This document shows, piece by piece, positions 12,001-21,660 of a stretch of DNA of 60,000 nt. Position 1 is the stretch's first letter. Each line of letters opens with the position of its first letter. The stretch is from Cristatella mucedo (Eukaryota > Bryozoa > Phylactolaemata > Cristatellidae), in contig WPIO01000097.1 of the NCBI GenBank assembly GCA_009760855.2, positions 1,026,001 through 1,086,000 of the forward strand. The letters are read 5' to 3'. A program made the translations under genes and the position numbers. A model generated the notes under the pieces. It saw nothing but the letters and a program-made list of their open reading frames with translations, was not told the origin of the DNA and ran no database searches.

Positions 12001-13502
12001 CATCTGTCATTTAATCTATCTAGTCATAGCCAGCAATCTGCTTATTAGCTAGTGTTGACAGGTGCTTCGAACCAACCGACCTGTGTGTGCTGTAAAAACT
12101 GCTCCGCTGGTCTTGTCTATTGTCAGAACCATGGCTTGCCTTTGAGCTACTGAATCGGAATCCTGGTTTTTGTCCCTAGCTGGCCATTCTTGCCTGTGGT
12201 GGTCCAGCAGAACTTGTGCGAGTGATGAGAACTTACTCATATGAGAAGTTATTGTGGACGACGTCCAGAGTACTGAAAGTACTTTCCGTGTGCCAGCACT
12301 GCAAACTAGCCATTGTCGAGGCCGGTGGGGTGACAGCACTCGCAGCTCACCTCCAGCACCCTAGTGGACGCCTCGTTCAGAACTGCCTTTGGACTCTCCG
12401 AAATCTTTCTGACGTTGTAACTGGAACCGTAAGTACTTACTAGTCACCTCATTTTAATTTACGTTTGAGTGCATGCTAGGAACCTACGTGCAAGTGGCTG
12501 TCTTACACGTGAGCATGCTTGTATAGCTAGGTGGTCCCCAATGAATCCCCATTTCTACGCTCTATTAGCATGCAGCATGCACGATGTTGGTCGTTTGAAC
12601 TAGGGACCGCGCTGGTTTGGCCCAGTGGTTAAGATGCTGGCATCGACCAAGTTCAAGGTGAATGTGTTCGATGGTCGAGATCATGAGCTCGAGCCCCCTG
12701 ACGCCTGAATAGAGATTGATGTTCTCTTAGGGCACTATACAAATGAATTATATATTATAGTATCTGCGTTGCTTGTGGCACGTTTATGGCACTGCTGCTT
12801 GCAGATTCTTTCTTTTTGTTCTGGTATAGTACTGTACGTCTGGGACTTGACTTAGCAGGCACGCGGGCAAAGCTTGGCATACTTAAGAGAGTGTACTGTG
12901 CTCCTGATGTCCCAGGCCACTGTTTCAAATCTACCACAACACAATTTATTTTCATCTTGTCTTTTTTGTTTGCCAATGCTTGGCCTAAATGCTCCACTCG
13001 GACTATTTCATATTTTCTCCACTCAAAAAATTCCTCCAAAAAAGTCTACTTTAGTTGATACCCCCTAGAAAATCGGGTCCATCCGATTGATTGACTGATT
13101 GACTTGTTCAATATTAAGTCAGTCCTAGCTTTGGATCCTCGATGCGTTATGGTTCCTGCTTTTTTTTTTTTAGTATGGCCTATTTGTCATAGTTACTAGC
13201 TAGTCGTTGCATTGATGTAAGATTTCTTACCTTTGCCATCTGTTGTCTTTTTTTTATTTATTGCAAAACACGTTTACAGACGCGCGCACACTCTCACAAG
13301 CCTCACTAGCATAGACAACATCCAGCTCCAATCAAGCCAACGGCGCTCCATAATGACTGAAATTCTCATTCTCACAAGAGCCTTATCCTTATATCGACAG
13401 CATTGCGTTGTGTTCGTACTGTTGGTATAGCCATAGACACTATTGAAAGTGGTTGCACAAGAGGTTTCTTCAATCATGCCGACATGTACGATAAGGTAAT
13501 AC

Positions 13503-13533
<31 letters not shown>

Positions 13534-16382
13534 ACTTGATAAAGCGCCCTCAGAGAACTTCTTTCTAGGCGCTTTACATTTGCTGCAAAGGGAAATGCAA
13601 TTGAATGGTAAGTTAAATCATGCTTGAAAAACAAACACAATGAATATGACACTGTGGTACGTTTTACTGAGTACGCCGTTACTGAGTACGTTTTACTGAG
13701 TACTGAGTACGTTAGCCCTGGGTACGTTTTACTGAGAACCCCGAGCTAAGATGCTCTCCATCACGCATTTTGCTTATCATGCCTTATCGTTTTGCTTACC
13801 GTGTCAATACATGAATACTCTCTAGCTTAAAGTTAAAAAAAAGTAAAGTTAAAGTGTCCATTGCATTTGCAGGTGGCTGTTTTGAGTGGTTTTAATAGTG
13901 CTCTCCAGCTCGACTGGTGTTGTAATGGTGGATAAATAGTGAAAAGTATAACTGAGTCAGGAGGGTAATTAAGAAAGTAAATAGCATAGAAGTAGCTGCT
14001 CAGCAGCTGGAAAAGATAGAAGGTACAATCAATTTCAGGGCGTACGCACGCTTGATCTTGTAGCAATTTTTTGGGTTATATTAGCTTGCCCTTTGAGGGT
14101 GCTAAAATGGGTGTACATGGCCCCTATAATTCATTGCTGTCAGCTATCGTTACCCTTCTTTGATGCCATGGACCTTGTGATTTATTATGATTATAGGGAG
14201 GCCTTGATTCAGTATTACCTACGCTTGTGTACCTGCTGTCGTCTTCTGATCCTCATCAAGCCTTGTGTGCTGCGGGAATACTATCGAATTTGACCTGCAA
14301 TAACCCACGAAGCAAGATCATCGTCTGCCGATCAGGTGGTGTCGAGGCTTTTATACGAATAATCGTACAATCGAGTGCTCATGCGGACATCATTGAGCCA
14401 GCTGTAGGTTGCAAAGGAGATTTCTGCGCTAGCTACTGCCAGCGTTCTGAGTTTTTCTAGTCTTGATTAGTACTGTTGTATTTCAAAAGCGTGTTTGCAC
14501 TTTCTAGGTGTGTGCCCTTCGGCATTTGACAAGCCGGCACGCGGATGCCGAAATGGCTCAACACATGGTGCGTCTCCATTATGGTTTTGATGCACTCGTC
14601 CGTCTGATCCAGCCGTCCACTCGTAGGTCACTCCTGAAATCCGTGATAGGCCTACTGCAGATTCTTGCGCTATGCGCCGAAAACCAAGTGCCAATGAGGG
14701 AGCATGGAGCCGTGAACCAGCTCATTCAATTACTTTTCCATGCTCATCACGTTCGTATGAGGCAGCAGCAGCAGCCCTGGGTACGTTTTACTGAGAACCC
14801 CGAGCTAAGATGCTCTCCATCACGCATTTTGCTTATCATGCCTTATCGTTTTGCTTACCGTGTCAACTGGATATGAAGCTGTGATGGCCAAATAGTCCAA
14901 CGTCTGAAGTAATATTTGTACCTTTGGTTTCGTGCCAGTCAGCAGAAGCCGGATTGACCTGTACAGTCCAGCCTCTTATATTTTTTGCTGATTTTTAAGT
15001 GGTAGTCGAAATGCAATCGTTTTTATTTGCAGGCTCCTGTAGCACCTGGTCAACACCCACATGCAGGTTCGAGTTTTATTGACGAGATTATCGAATGTAT
15101 CGTCAGCACTTTGCACATTCTTGCAAGGGAGACACATAGTCGGGCTATTATTCGGGGGCTAAACTGTGTACCGGTATTTGTTGAGGTACGTGGCATGGCC
15201 TTGTGGTGCTGCATGACATCATAAGTTCACGAGTTGCTGTTCGTTATTGACTGCTGTGTCCTGGGTGTTTTAGATGCTACACTCACGATTTGAGAATACC
15301 CAGCTTGTTGCTGCTGGTGTGCTTTGCGAGATCGCGTCAGAGCCGGTGGGAGCTGAGGCCATCGAGCAGACTCATGCTGTTGCACCACTATTGAAATTGA
15401 TGCATTCAACTAACGAAGTAGTGACAACCTATGCGGCATGTGTCCTATTTCGCCTTTCTGAACTGGTAACTCGCAGATCAGGCCGAGTGAACGCTGACCA
15501 AATCAATGTTGTCGCCAGTCAGCACGCAGGTGCCGCATGTTTACAGGTAACGTAGCTGAATGCAAGTTTATGGTAATCATACAAACTTCGATGTTAACAA
15601 GGTTTCTGTGTGTTTGTTGTATGCATTTGTTTTTCTTCACTCTACAGCTTGTTGATGTAGACTGCTGTTTCTGTTTTAAGTTACTGCTATCTATTAACTT
15701 ATCGTCTCAAATAATTGTCCTTGACTGGAGCATTTGAAAGCCTATGAATACTGCTGGTTTACCAGTGTTGTGTTTTTGCGATTTTTAGGTAGCTGCATCT
15801 GAAGGTCAAGGTAATGTCGAGGCAACAGAACTGGGCAGCAGCTATTCTGAGCCTTTCGTGCACCATGTACCCACACACCCGACTAATTCAGAGACAGGTT
15901 AGGCAACTTTTTTTGCCTATTCTTTATTTGACACCATCGGCTCTAAATATATCTGCTGATAATCTTAGTTGAGAAAAGCACCTCGTGAAAGTGAGCAATG
16001 TATTTATTATAAATTATTTGTGGTGACATTCAAGGACTGTGTTTATCTATGCGATCTCACGTTCTCGTTGCTAGCACTTTTTTCCTGCAGCTGTCGGATC
16101 TTTGAGATGTTACCATTTTCTTGTTTTTTTTATGGATATCAGTCGTACCCATTCTCTCTATAATAAGACAACCCTTTCTAGCCTTGTGGTGTTCGAATTT
16201 ATTTTGTTTTGCTACACATTGTTTGCATTAAGCACCTTAAGCCTATTTGCTCGAACCGATATATCCATTTTTCTGCCGTAGGTGCTGCTCATGCTTCCGG
16301 CGATATCACTGCTAATTCTCATCCAACATCTGAGGATCAAGTCATCGACTATGCCGGATCGTGGCATGAAACGGATCTCTGA
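8040..16382 (+). CDS. ctnnb1: Beta-catenin, complete coding region in 11 exons
   Basis: Armadillo-repeat protein that links cadherins to alpha-catenin at the membrane and co-activates TCF/LEF genes in the nucleus in Wnt signalling. Coding exons: 8040-8129, 9520-9628, 9741-10125, 10277-10478, 12180-12428, 14197-14403, 14508-14780, 15033-15185, 15274-15546, 15789-15897, 16282-16382. All junctions are GT-AG and the phases agree, giving 2151 nt or 716 residues plus stop (human has 781). Seen: degron DSGIHSG at residues 20-26, armadillo repeats from about residue 86 to 620, and C-terminus SWHETDL. By my alignment to remembered human beta-catenin, residues 92-458 run without gaps at a constant offset of 50. 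TCF-contact lysines K312 and K435 correspond to K262 and K385, and H470/R474 to H420/R424. BCL9-contact residues E155, L159 and L178 correspond to E105, L109 and L128. The linker between degron and repeats is about 38 residues shorter than in human. Identity is very secure; the second exon is the least conserved. Confidence 0.96.
8947..9031. repeat. (GT)n-(GC)n microsatellite
   Basis: An uninterrupted GT run of about 68 bp continues into a CG run of about 16 bp within beta-catenin intron 1. Alternating purine-pyrimidine DNA of this kind can adopt Z-form. Confidence 0.95.
9520..9628 (+). CDS. ctnnb1: Beta-catenin coding exon 2 (linker)
   Basis: Starts after TTTAG with codons for APSLYGG, matching the human APSLSG that carries the CK1 site, so S33 is the priming serine. 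It then encodes an acidic stretch and a CCC cluster (residues 56-58) with no clear family match. It ends in phase 1 at GTATGC. A second reading frame is also open, but only this frame joins exon 3 without a stop. Confidence 0.82.
9741..10125 (+). CDS. ctnnb1: Beta-catenin coding exon 3 (armadillo repeats 1-2)
   Basis: Encodes residues 67-194, including NLMDYQDD (Y92 matches human Y142), AIPELVKLL (first armadillo repeat and BCL9 face), TKKETSRH and NLSHHRQGL. The acceptor is CTTTAG at 9740 and the donor GTATGA, phase 2. The residues before NLMDYQDD correspond to the alpha-catenin-binding helix and are only weakly conserved. Confidence 0.95.
10277..10478 (+). CDS. ctnnb1: Beta-catenin coding exon 4
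   Basis: Encodes residues 195-262, including [24 protein letters not shown] and DCLQILAYG, ending at K262 (human K312, a TCF-binding charged button). Acceptor TTGCAG; donor GTATGG; phase 0. Confidence 0.95.
10505..10850 (+). mobile_element. LINE-A 3' fragment in beta-catenin intron 4
   Basis: Matches the family 3' end: GGTCCT..CTAGACTGTGGAACTCACTTC, the CCTCAACTGCTCTCC block, GGCTACCGAATGCATACCG and GCACTATACAAAACTCTC. Old and frame-broken. Confidence 0.85.
11256..11425 (+). mobile_element. SINE-1 copy in beta-catenin intron 4
   Basis: tRNA-like head with B-box GGTTCGAATCC, then TGCAGTGGCAGATCC, GGTGGTGATAGCCGTTAAGG and an AAATCAACTAATATTTAA end. Confidence 0.85.
12180..12428 (+). CDS. ctnnb1: Beta-catenin coding exon 5
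   Basis: Encodes residues 263-345 with the near-invariant [19 protein letters not shown] and [14 protein letters not shown] blocks. W333 and N337 match human W383 and N387. Acceptor CCCTAG, donor GTAAGT, phase 0. Confidence 0.96.
12608..12760 (+). mobile_element. SINE-2 copy in beta-catenin intron 5
   Basis: Head TGGCCCAGTGGTTAAGATGC, then GAGCTCGAGCCCC and the LINE-like tail CCTGAATAGAGATTGATGTTCTC with GGGCACTATACAAATGAATT. Confidence 0.85.
13505..13627 (-). mobile_element. LINE-B 3' tail in beta-catenin intron 5
   Basis: Minus-strand 3' end: TGCATTTCCCTTTGCAGCAA, then ATGTAAAGCGCCTAGAAAGA and TCTCTGAGGGCGCTTTATCA, with an (ATT)n tail that appears here as (AAT)n at 13505-13532. Confidence 0.9.
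13657..13807 (+). repeat. Short tandem units plus 94-bp copy of exon 7/intron 7 junction
   Basis: 13657-13713 holds several partial units of GTACGTTTTACTGAG. It is followed at 13714-13807 by a block identical, base for base by eye, to 14773-14866, which spans the last 8 bases of beta-catenin exon 7, its splice donor and 86 bases of intron 7. Confidence 0.95.
13953..14012 (-). mobile_element. Small LINE-A fragment
   Basis: Matches the minus-strand form of the family: GAGTCAGGAGG, then AGCATAGAAGTAGCTGCTCAG. Confidence 0.6.
14197..14403 (+). CDS. ctnnb1: Beta-catenin coding exon 6
   Basis: Encodes residues 346-414, including [12 protein letters not shown] and [10 protein letters not shown]385 matches human K435, the second charged button; the preceding Y-K of human is P-R here. 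Acceptor TTATAG, donor GTAGGT, phase 0. Confidence 0.95.
14508..14780 (+). CDS. ctnnb1: Beta-catenin coding exon 7
   Basis: Encodes residues 415-505: [10 protein letters not shown] (H420 and R424), [10 protein letters not shown] and REHGAVNQL. It ends in a glutamine run and PW in the disordered insert between repeats 10 and 11. The last 8 bases plus the start of intron 7 also occur as a perfect copy at 13714-13807. Donor GTACGT, phase 0. Confidence 0.95.
14773..14866 (+). repeat. Second copy of the 94-bp duplication
   Basis: Identical to 13714-13807. Here it supplies the final bases of exon 7 and the donor GTACGT, so a functional splice site lies within a recent duplicate. Confidence 0.95.
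15033..15185 (+). CDS. ctnnb1: Beta-catenin coding exon 8
   Basis: Encodes residues 506-556, with a disordered [12 protein letters not shown] start, then [18 protein letters not shown] (human LHILARDVHNRIVIRGLN). Acceptor TTGCAG, donor GTACGT, phase 0. Confidence 0.95.
15274..15546 (+). CDS. ctnnb1: Beta-catenin coding exon 9 (repeat 12 and tail start)
   Basis: Encodes residues 557-647: [34 protein letters not shown] and VLFRLSE close the armadillo domain. The following tail lacks an obvious match to human helix C. Donor GTAACG, phase 0. An alternative donor after LSEL at 15466 is possible but would delete tail sequence. Confidence 0.93.
15789..15897 (+). CDS. ctnnb1: Beta-catenin coding exon 10 (transactivation tail)
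   Basis: Encodes residues 648-683 plus a split glycine codon: an acidic and polar tail without recognisable motifs. The donor is the weak GTTAGG. If it is not used, the frame reads Gly-stop (TAG at 15900-15902), so this exon could also be an alternative 3' end. Confidence 0.82.
16282..16382 (+). CDS. ctnnb1: Beta-catenin last coding exon, PDZ-binding end
   Basis: Joins exon 10 in phase 1 and encodes 32 residues to TGA at 16380-16382, ending SWHETDL. Human ends AWFDTDL. The conserved W and TDL (class I PDZ ligand) strongly support the splice, which otherwise depends on a weak donor. Acceptor GCCGTAG. Confidence 0.88.
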
Positions 16383-18275
16383 ATCTTGCTACAACACCGG
16401 TTTCTGGTATTGTGGCTTGAGTATCGAGTATTTTTTATTGCTAACCGGTTCTCGTAATTTGATACTGTTTACTTAAGACATGCCTAGCTGCCTGGTGGGC
16501 ACTAGATGTCAGACCCATATTTTTTGCTTTATGGAGAAAACCTTCCGTTCAGCTCTGTATTTGCTGCTGCTTTCAATGGCATGTTTGCTATTTGAAGTTT
16601 TTGTTTAGTATGTAAATGTGTACTATTTGTGCATTCCCACTGATGCCGGCTGAGCAGTAGCCGAGCTCGTGCTTGGGATCACTGCTGTTTTGCCTCTATT
16701 GAGGGAAAACTTCAGTGCAAGCGTTGGCTGTTAATCAGTTCAGTCAATACATGTTGGTTACTTATATCTTTATTGTTTCATCCTTCACTGCCACTTCATC
16801 CAACAGCTAGTGTGAATGCTTGTAGTCAAGTTCTTGGAATGCTGCATTTGGTTAATGCAATTCAAGAAAAGTTTGACTGTTGATATTTGTCACCTAATCG
16901 TAGATTCCTTTGGATTGTGCAGTAATTGTGCACTTCACATCACAAATCACACGGGATCCGTGCATTTACTTCTCTCGACTTCGATAATCTCTTGAAAAGC
17001 TCTGAGAAAACGCCCACTTGATAAATACTAAGGTGCCCGAGAACCTTAACGGGAAGCCATAATATGTTTTTATGTGATAACTTGATTAATGTTGATGTTT
17101 CATTATTTAATATGCCCAGAGTTTAGTCATTGTAATCTCCGGATTTTATAAAAAAAAAATTACGTTATGGTATGACTACAATGGTACATTATAGCAAGTG
17201 CAAGCAGCAGTTGACATAGTAAGGAGATTCGTATATGCTAAAATGTTGGCCAAGACCAACGGGGAAGATAGTTGGCCTGACCTGATGATGTGTACAACAT
17301 GACTAGTGGTTGATTGACCAACCTGCAAGCCAATCCAAAATGCAGCAGCCCACTCACTAATGTGGTTAATATCACTGTGCAGCTGCTGTACTGACCGCTA
17401 CGGGGTAAGAATAAATTACAGCATGGAAATCGAACCTGTTTGAAGCACCACACAAAGCCAGTTAAGCTGGAGCTTGTCGGGCGACCAAGATGGTACACGA
17501 TTGAAAATTGAACACCTTGGATTTAATTTTTTCCATTGTCTTGCTTTTAATTTGGATAATACAGACTGCTTGATGTCTAAATTGGTTTATCTAGGGGCAT
17601 GTAAGGCACGATCAAAGTGCAACCTCTGCTGGGATGGCTTAACCAGAATCCCAGTTGTTCAACAGTTGTCTCTTTCGTTCGATTGAAACAACAATTGATG
17701 TCGTAGCTGGCCATCATATCGTGTCAGCACCACATGTCAGGGATTTGAACGCTTCATTTGAGTGATGATTTTAGATATGTTGGTAGCTACTAATAGATTG
17801 GTTAGCAATTTCTTTAAAATAACTCTGAATGATAGTACTATTTAATGTATTCGCTCAGATGATCATTACATTTGCTAATGCAGTTTCCATATTGGTCAGA
17901 GGCCCAGCCAACAACCAAGGAAATATTAAAGATTGAGAGTTGACTGTGCCCTTAGCCAGTATCACCCTGCTTAATTGAATGGCATCCTTCTCCACCTGCC
18001 TAAACCCCTGTTGGTGACCAGAATTGTAAATTGCTGATCATATGTTTGTACAACATGCTCAGACTAGTCGACGGGCTTTGTCATTACTGGCATGTTTAAC
18101 GTTTTTGATTATAAGGGATTTGTATAGCTTTGTCCTTATTTTGCTCTTTTTTTTAGCAAGTAATATTAGATTTCCTACTTTACTGACAAGATATCTCCGC
18201 GAGTGGCAGAGGGAAAGAGCTTTAGTATTTTATGGATTAGAAAAAGACACAGCATTCTTTTAGGTTGGGTATGAC
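16383..18275. other. Beta-catenin 3' UTR and downstream DNA
   Basis: The 3' UTR must begin at 16383. AATAAA occurs at 17410-17415, but whether it ends the transcript cannot be told. No coding sequence recognised. Confidence 0.4.
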
Positions 18276-18430
18276 TACCAACACGGGTGGCCAAATAGTT
18301 ATGGTCTACTTCACTATTCGGGTCGTGGGTTCGAGCCGTGTAGCAAGCAATCCTTCATTGCCCTTGGCCCACATCGCAGATAGCTCTTTTCATGCTATGT
18401 GAATGAAGTTCGCGAGTCAGCTGACCTTTA
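18276..18430 (+). mobile_element. Diverged SINE-1 copy
   Basis: B-box-like GTCGTGGGTTCGAGCCGTGT, then CAATCCTTCATTGCCC and a GAGTCAGCTG end; the head is degraded. Confidence 0.7.
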
Positions 18431-18504
18431 ATTTTACTTTCCACCTACATAGATGCTTTCCTTGTTTAGGCGTATGTCCTTGGCACATTGCTGTTTAGGG
18501 TTTT

Positions 18505-18650
18505 TCATGCCGAGATGGTTTGTCCAGCGTTTAAGGTGCTTGCCCCGACCAAGGTCTGGCTGAGGTCGTTGGCTCGAGCCCCGAGCCACATGTGAAGTGC
18601 CTGAATAGGGATTAAGTTCTCTTAGGGTGTTATAGAAATTAATTATATTT
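18505..18650 (+). mobile_element. SINE-2 copy
   Basis: Head GAGATGGTTTGTCCAGCG with TTAAGGTGCTTGCCCCGACC, GGCTCGAGCCCCGAG, then tail GTGCCTGAATAGGGATTAAG and TTCTCTTAGGGTGTTATA. Confidence 0.88.
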
Positions 18651-18654
18651 TTTT

Positions 18655-18800
18655 ATTTATAAATATAACTCATTTGTATAGCACCCTAAGAGAACCTCAT
18701 CTCTATTCAGTTGCTTCACGTATGTCACTGTGGCTCGAGTCCACGACCTTGCCAGACATTGCTCGGTGCGAGCACCTTAACCACTAAGCCGAACCCATGG
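18655..18800 (-). mobile_element. SINE-2 copy, inverted next to the previous one
   Basis: Minus-strand copy with tail first (TTTGTATAGCACCCTAAGAG) and head last (GTGCGAGCACCTTAACCACT). Together with 18505-18650 it forms a tail-to-tail inverted pair. Confidence 0.88.
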
Positions 18801-19017
18801 CAGCTTGTCTTATTGCTACCACTTTGGTAGTGCCCTAGGTGTTCGTGTGCATGCCTACAGAAATACAAAATTGGACACTGCCCACCCACATATGTCATTG
18901 GTAAAATGAGCGCAGGCAATGAAAGTCACTATAATAAGCAGAATCTGAATTGGCACAGTGGTATTTCAACCTGATTGCATGGTCAACCTGATTGCATGGT
19001 CAAGTTAATTTCATCGA

Positions 19018-19530
19018 GCGCTAATAATAATAATAGCAATAATACACACTCAATAAACATCGAATAACATGGTTAGGGTGTGACCTGTACAGGGTCAGCA
19101 TGCAAGTATGGTTAGTGGCAGTATGCAAAGTGTCAGCATGCATACGCACATAAAGGACGAATCGCAGAGACCCACTAAATGCTTTGATAAATACATGCAT
19201 TTTTAGTTATTTTTAAATGTGGACAAGTCAGGAGATGTCGTGATGCTGGTCGGGAGTGAGTTCCAGGCTTTGGGAGCATACGAACTAATAGCACGGCCTC
19301 CAAAGGATTTGAGGTTATAAGAGGTATGGGTAAACAATTAGATTCCCAAAAGTTGGTGGTACGATGCTTAGCCTTGGGGGAGTAGATCTGATAGGCAGGC
19401 TGAAGCCAAAGAATGAAGGAACCTAAAAGTGAGAGACACAACCTTGAAGTCGATGCGTTGCTTGACTGGGAGCCAGTGCAGGTCGGCGAGATGTGGCAAC
19501 TGCTTGCGACCAACGTGTCCATCAGGCCCC
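19018..19530 (-). mobile_element. LINE-B 3' fragment
   Basis: Minus strand encodes decayed family segments (a FWESNCLPIPLI-like stretch and FGGRAISSYAPKAWNSLPT-like reading). The tail includes CTGACCCTGTACAGGTCACA and an AT-rich end at 19020-19045. Confidence 0.85.
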
Positions 19531-20007
19531 TTTGTTTTTCTCATTGCCTTTCGATAGGTATCGACAGATTAGACCCCATGGACTCTACTCAGGATCCTAA
19601 ATTATTGAAACTTTCTTGCACGTGAAGCTGCAGCTTAAAGACTTAGGGTATCGAGCCAAGCATTAACGGAGAGCAACGTGCAATTCTTTATTTTGGTTAA
19701 TTTTTCAGACATATCAAGTACTGTGCTACTTTTTGACGCTGATGCTGTTAGAAGCTTTTCAGATTTATGTCTTAATAAAATTTGACCTGGGGTATTCTAT
19801 TGAGTCATTAAATTTGGTCTTGGTCCAAAGTCTTGGTTTCAGAGTCGGGAGTTATGATGGTGTCGCGGCAATTTAAGAGGGAACTGGTGGGGGTCAATAA
19901 AGCCACCTCTCTACTGTAGATACTTTGCCGAAAGGTTTCGGTTTTCAGCTGGCAATTTGGCTCGGATGGAAGATGACACACTACATATGTTAATTCGGCA
20001 CCAACGT

Positions 20008-20118
20008 ATAATAATAATAATAATGCACTTGATAAAGCGCCCTCAGAGAATATAATCTCTCTCTAGGCGCTTTACATTTGCTGCAAAGAGAAATGCAGTA
20101 GAATGGTGAGTAAAAACA
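20008..20118 (-). mobile_element. LINE-B 3' tail
   Basis: (AAT)n, then CACTTGATAAAGCGCCCTCA, CTCTAGGCGCTTTACATTTG and CTGCAAAGAGAAATGCA: the minus-strand end of LINE-B. Confidence 0.88.
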
Positions 20119-20639
20119 TCCTGGCGAGAGCTACGTGTGATCGGAAGGACTAAGTAATATTTGACATGCAGAGAATGGTATATCAAATGGTAAACAACAA
20201 GTATCTGCGACATTGGACTGCTATTATTGGATGAGACATCAGCCTTCATTACTAAAGCCAATAAAGCCAACTTAATATTATGAGCAAACTTAGTGCTACT
20301 TACTACATAAAAAATATAGGTAGGCATCTCTGTTAGCTGCGTTTTTCAAGTTGGAATTCTATGGATCAGGCAGCCTAAAAGGTTAATGTTTGAGGTGACC
20401 AAAAATTATGCAAAATCTGATTAGGCAAATTTCGTAGATGCAATGAAGAAGCCTGCTGATTTTCTGCCAAACCTGGCTGCCAAGTTCTTAATTGTGGATA
20501 TGTATATCCACATAGGTTTGGCAGAAAACCAGTGGGCCTGTCAGCCGGATCTCTGTTTTGTCGTCGTTTAGATATTGGAGATTTCAGGAGTTGCATCACT
20601 ATGCAGGTGAAATGAGGAGGTACATCTAGTTAGCATCAC

Positions 20640-21290
20640 TACAATGACGTCTGCCGACAATCTGGTTGTGCTATTCCAAAGTGACGTCATTGGACGAGCA
20701 TATTGCCTCTACTATCAAGTCGGCCTACTCTCCGCTAAAGAATATCGTAAAACTAAAGGCCTGCCTAGACAAGAAAATATTGGCAAAAACTAGTTACGGA
20801 TTTGCTACTTGTCTTGATTTCTGCCATTCCCTCTACTCAGGACTCAAGGCAAGTACCCTTAATCGTCTGCAATCGGTGCACTGAAGTGGAATCTGTTGGT
20901 GATCGGGCCACCAGCTTGAATGCACCGAAAGAAAAGGAACTCGCTTGCGGCTTCTATCACCACCTGCATCGTTTGATGCATCATTTGAGTCACAACTAAA
21001 GTCTCATCTGGTCCGATCAGCTTTCCATTCGCCTTAGGGAACGTTTCCTATGTGGTTCTGTTCGCTGTGCACAATGACATGTGCGTGATCCAATGCAACT
21101 TCTTCGCCAGACGTCCTACTAACCAGTGACCCTGAGTGTCTTCTTGAGTACTTACATTCTGGCCTAAGCATGATGTCCGTTGGCTTTTTCATGCTTGTCG
21201 TCTAAGCATGCTATTTATTTGGTCATTGTTATTGTTCTTCATTAGAGGTGTATAGCACCTACATAGAGATGTAATGCAGAGATAAGGATT
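20640..21290 (+). mobile_element. LINE-B remnant
   Basis: Begins with CTATTCCAAAGTGACGTC and a readable SLDEHIASTIKSAYSPLKNI. Further downstream are CDKK-type and DFCHSLYSGL segments, then a divergent 3' region with several frame breaks. Confidence 0.75.
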
Positions 21291-21564
21291 ATATTCAAAA
21301 GAGGTGGAATAGCGCACCGTCAGCATGAAATAATATTGGATTGTGCATGATTGGGTGATCATTCGAGAGCCGTGCTAATCGAGAGAGTGGGCCCACTACG
21401 GATTCTTCGGAGGAGTCACATGTCATCAGACAGATACAAGTCCTAGCCGAAATAGAATAACCTCGTATTCCGTGCCACGACGATTGGGATAAGTTAGTTT
21501 AGTGTATGGCTACTGCATTCTGCAGTAGAAGCCAGCCACCTACCAAAGATCTCGTTGTCCACAG

Positions 21565-21660
21565 CCTGTCCTCTATGGACGATAAATTAGCTGTTCTGTT
21601 GCTCCGTTGGCGACAGAAGCTTTTGCTCTTCAGGTACTACACTGTGCAACTCATTGCCGC
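21565..21660 (+). mobile_element. Small LINE-A fragment
   Basis: Resembles GACAATAAATTAGCTGTTCC and GGCGACAGAAGCTTTAGCTC of the family, followed by a CTACACTGTGCAACTCATT remnant. Confidence 0.6.

Noticed and set aside
13285-13496. Exon-like stretch in beta-catenin intron 5, between an acceptor-like ACAG and a GTAATA donor-like site
   Set aside because: It does not match beta-catenin, contains stops in the required phase, and exons 5 and 6 join directly in phase 0 with full-length homology.
13505-13533. (AAT)n run as an independent microsatellite
   Set aside because: It is the terminal (ATT)n tail of a minus-strand LINE-B copy; the same holds at 20008 and 48345.
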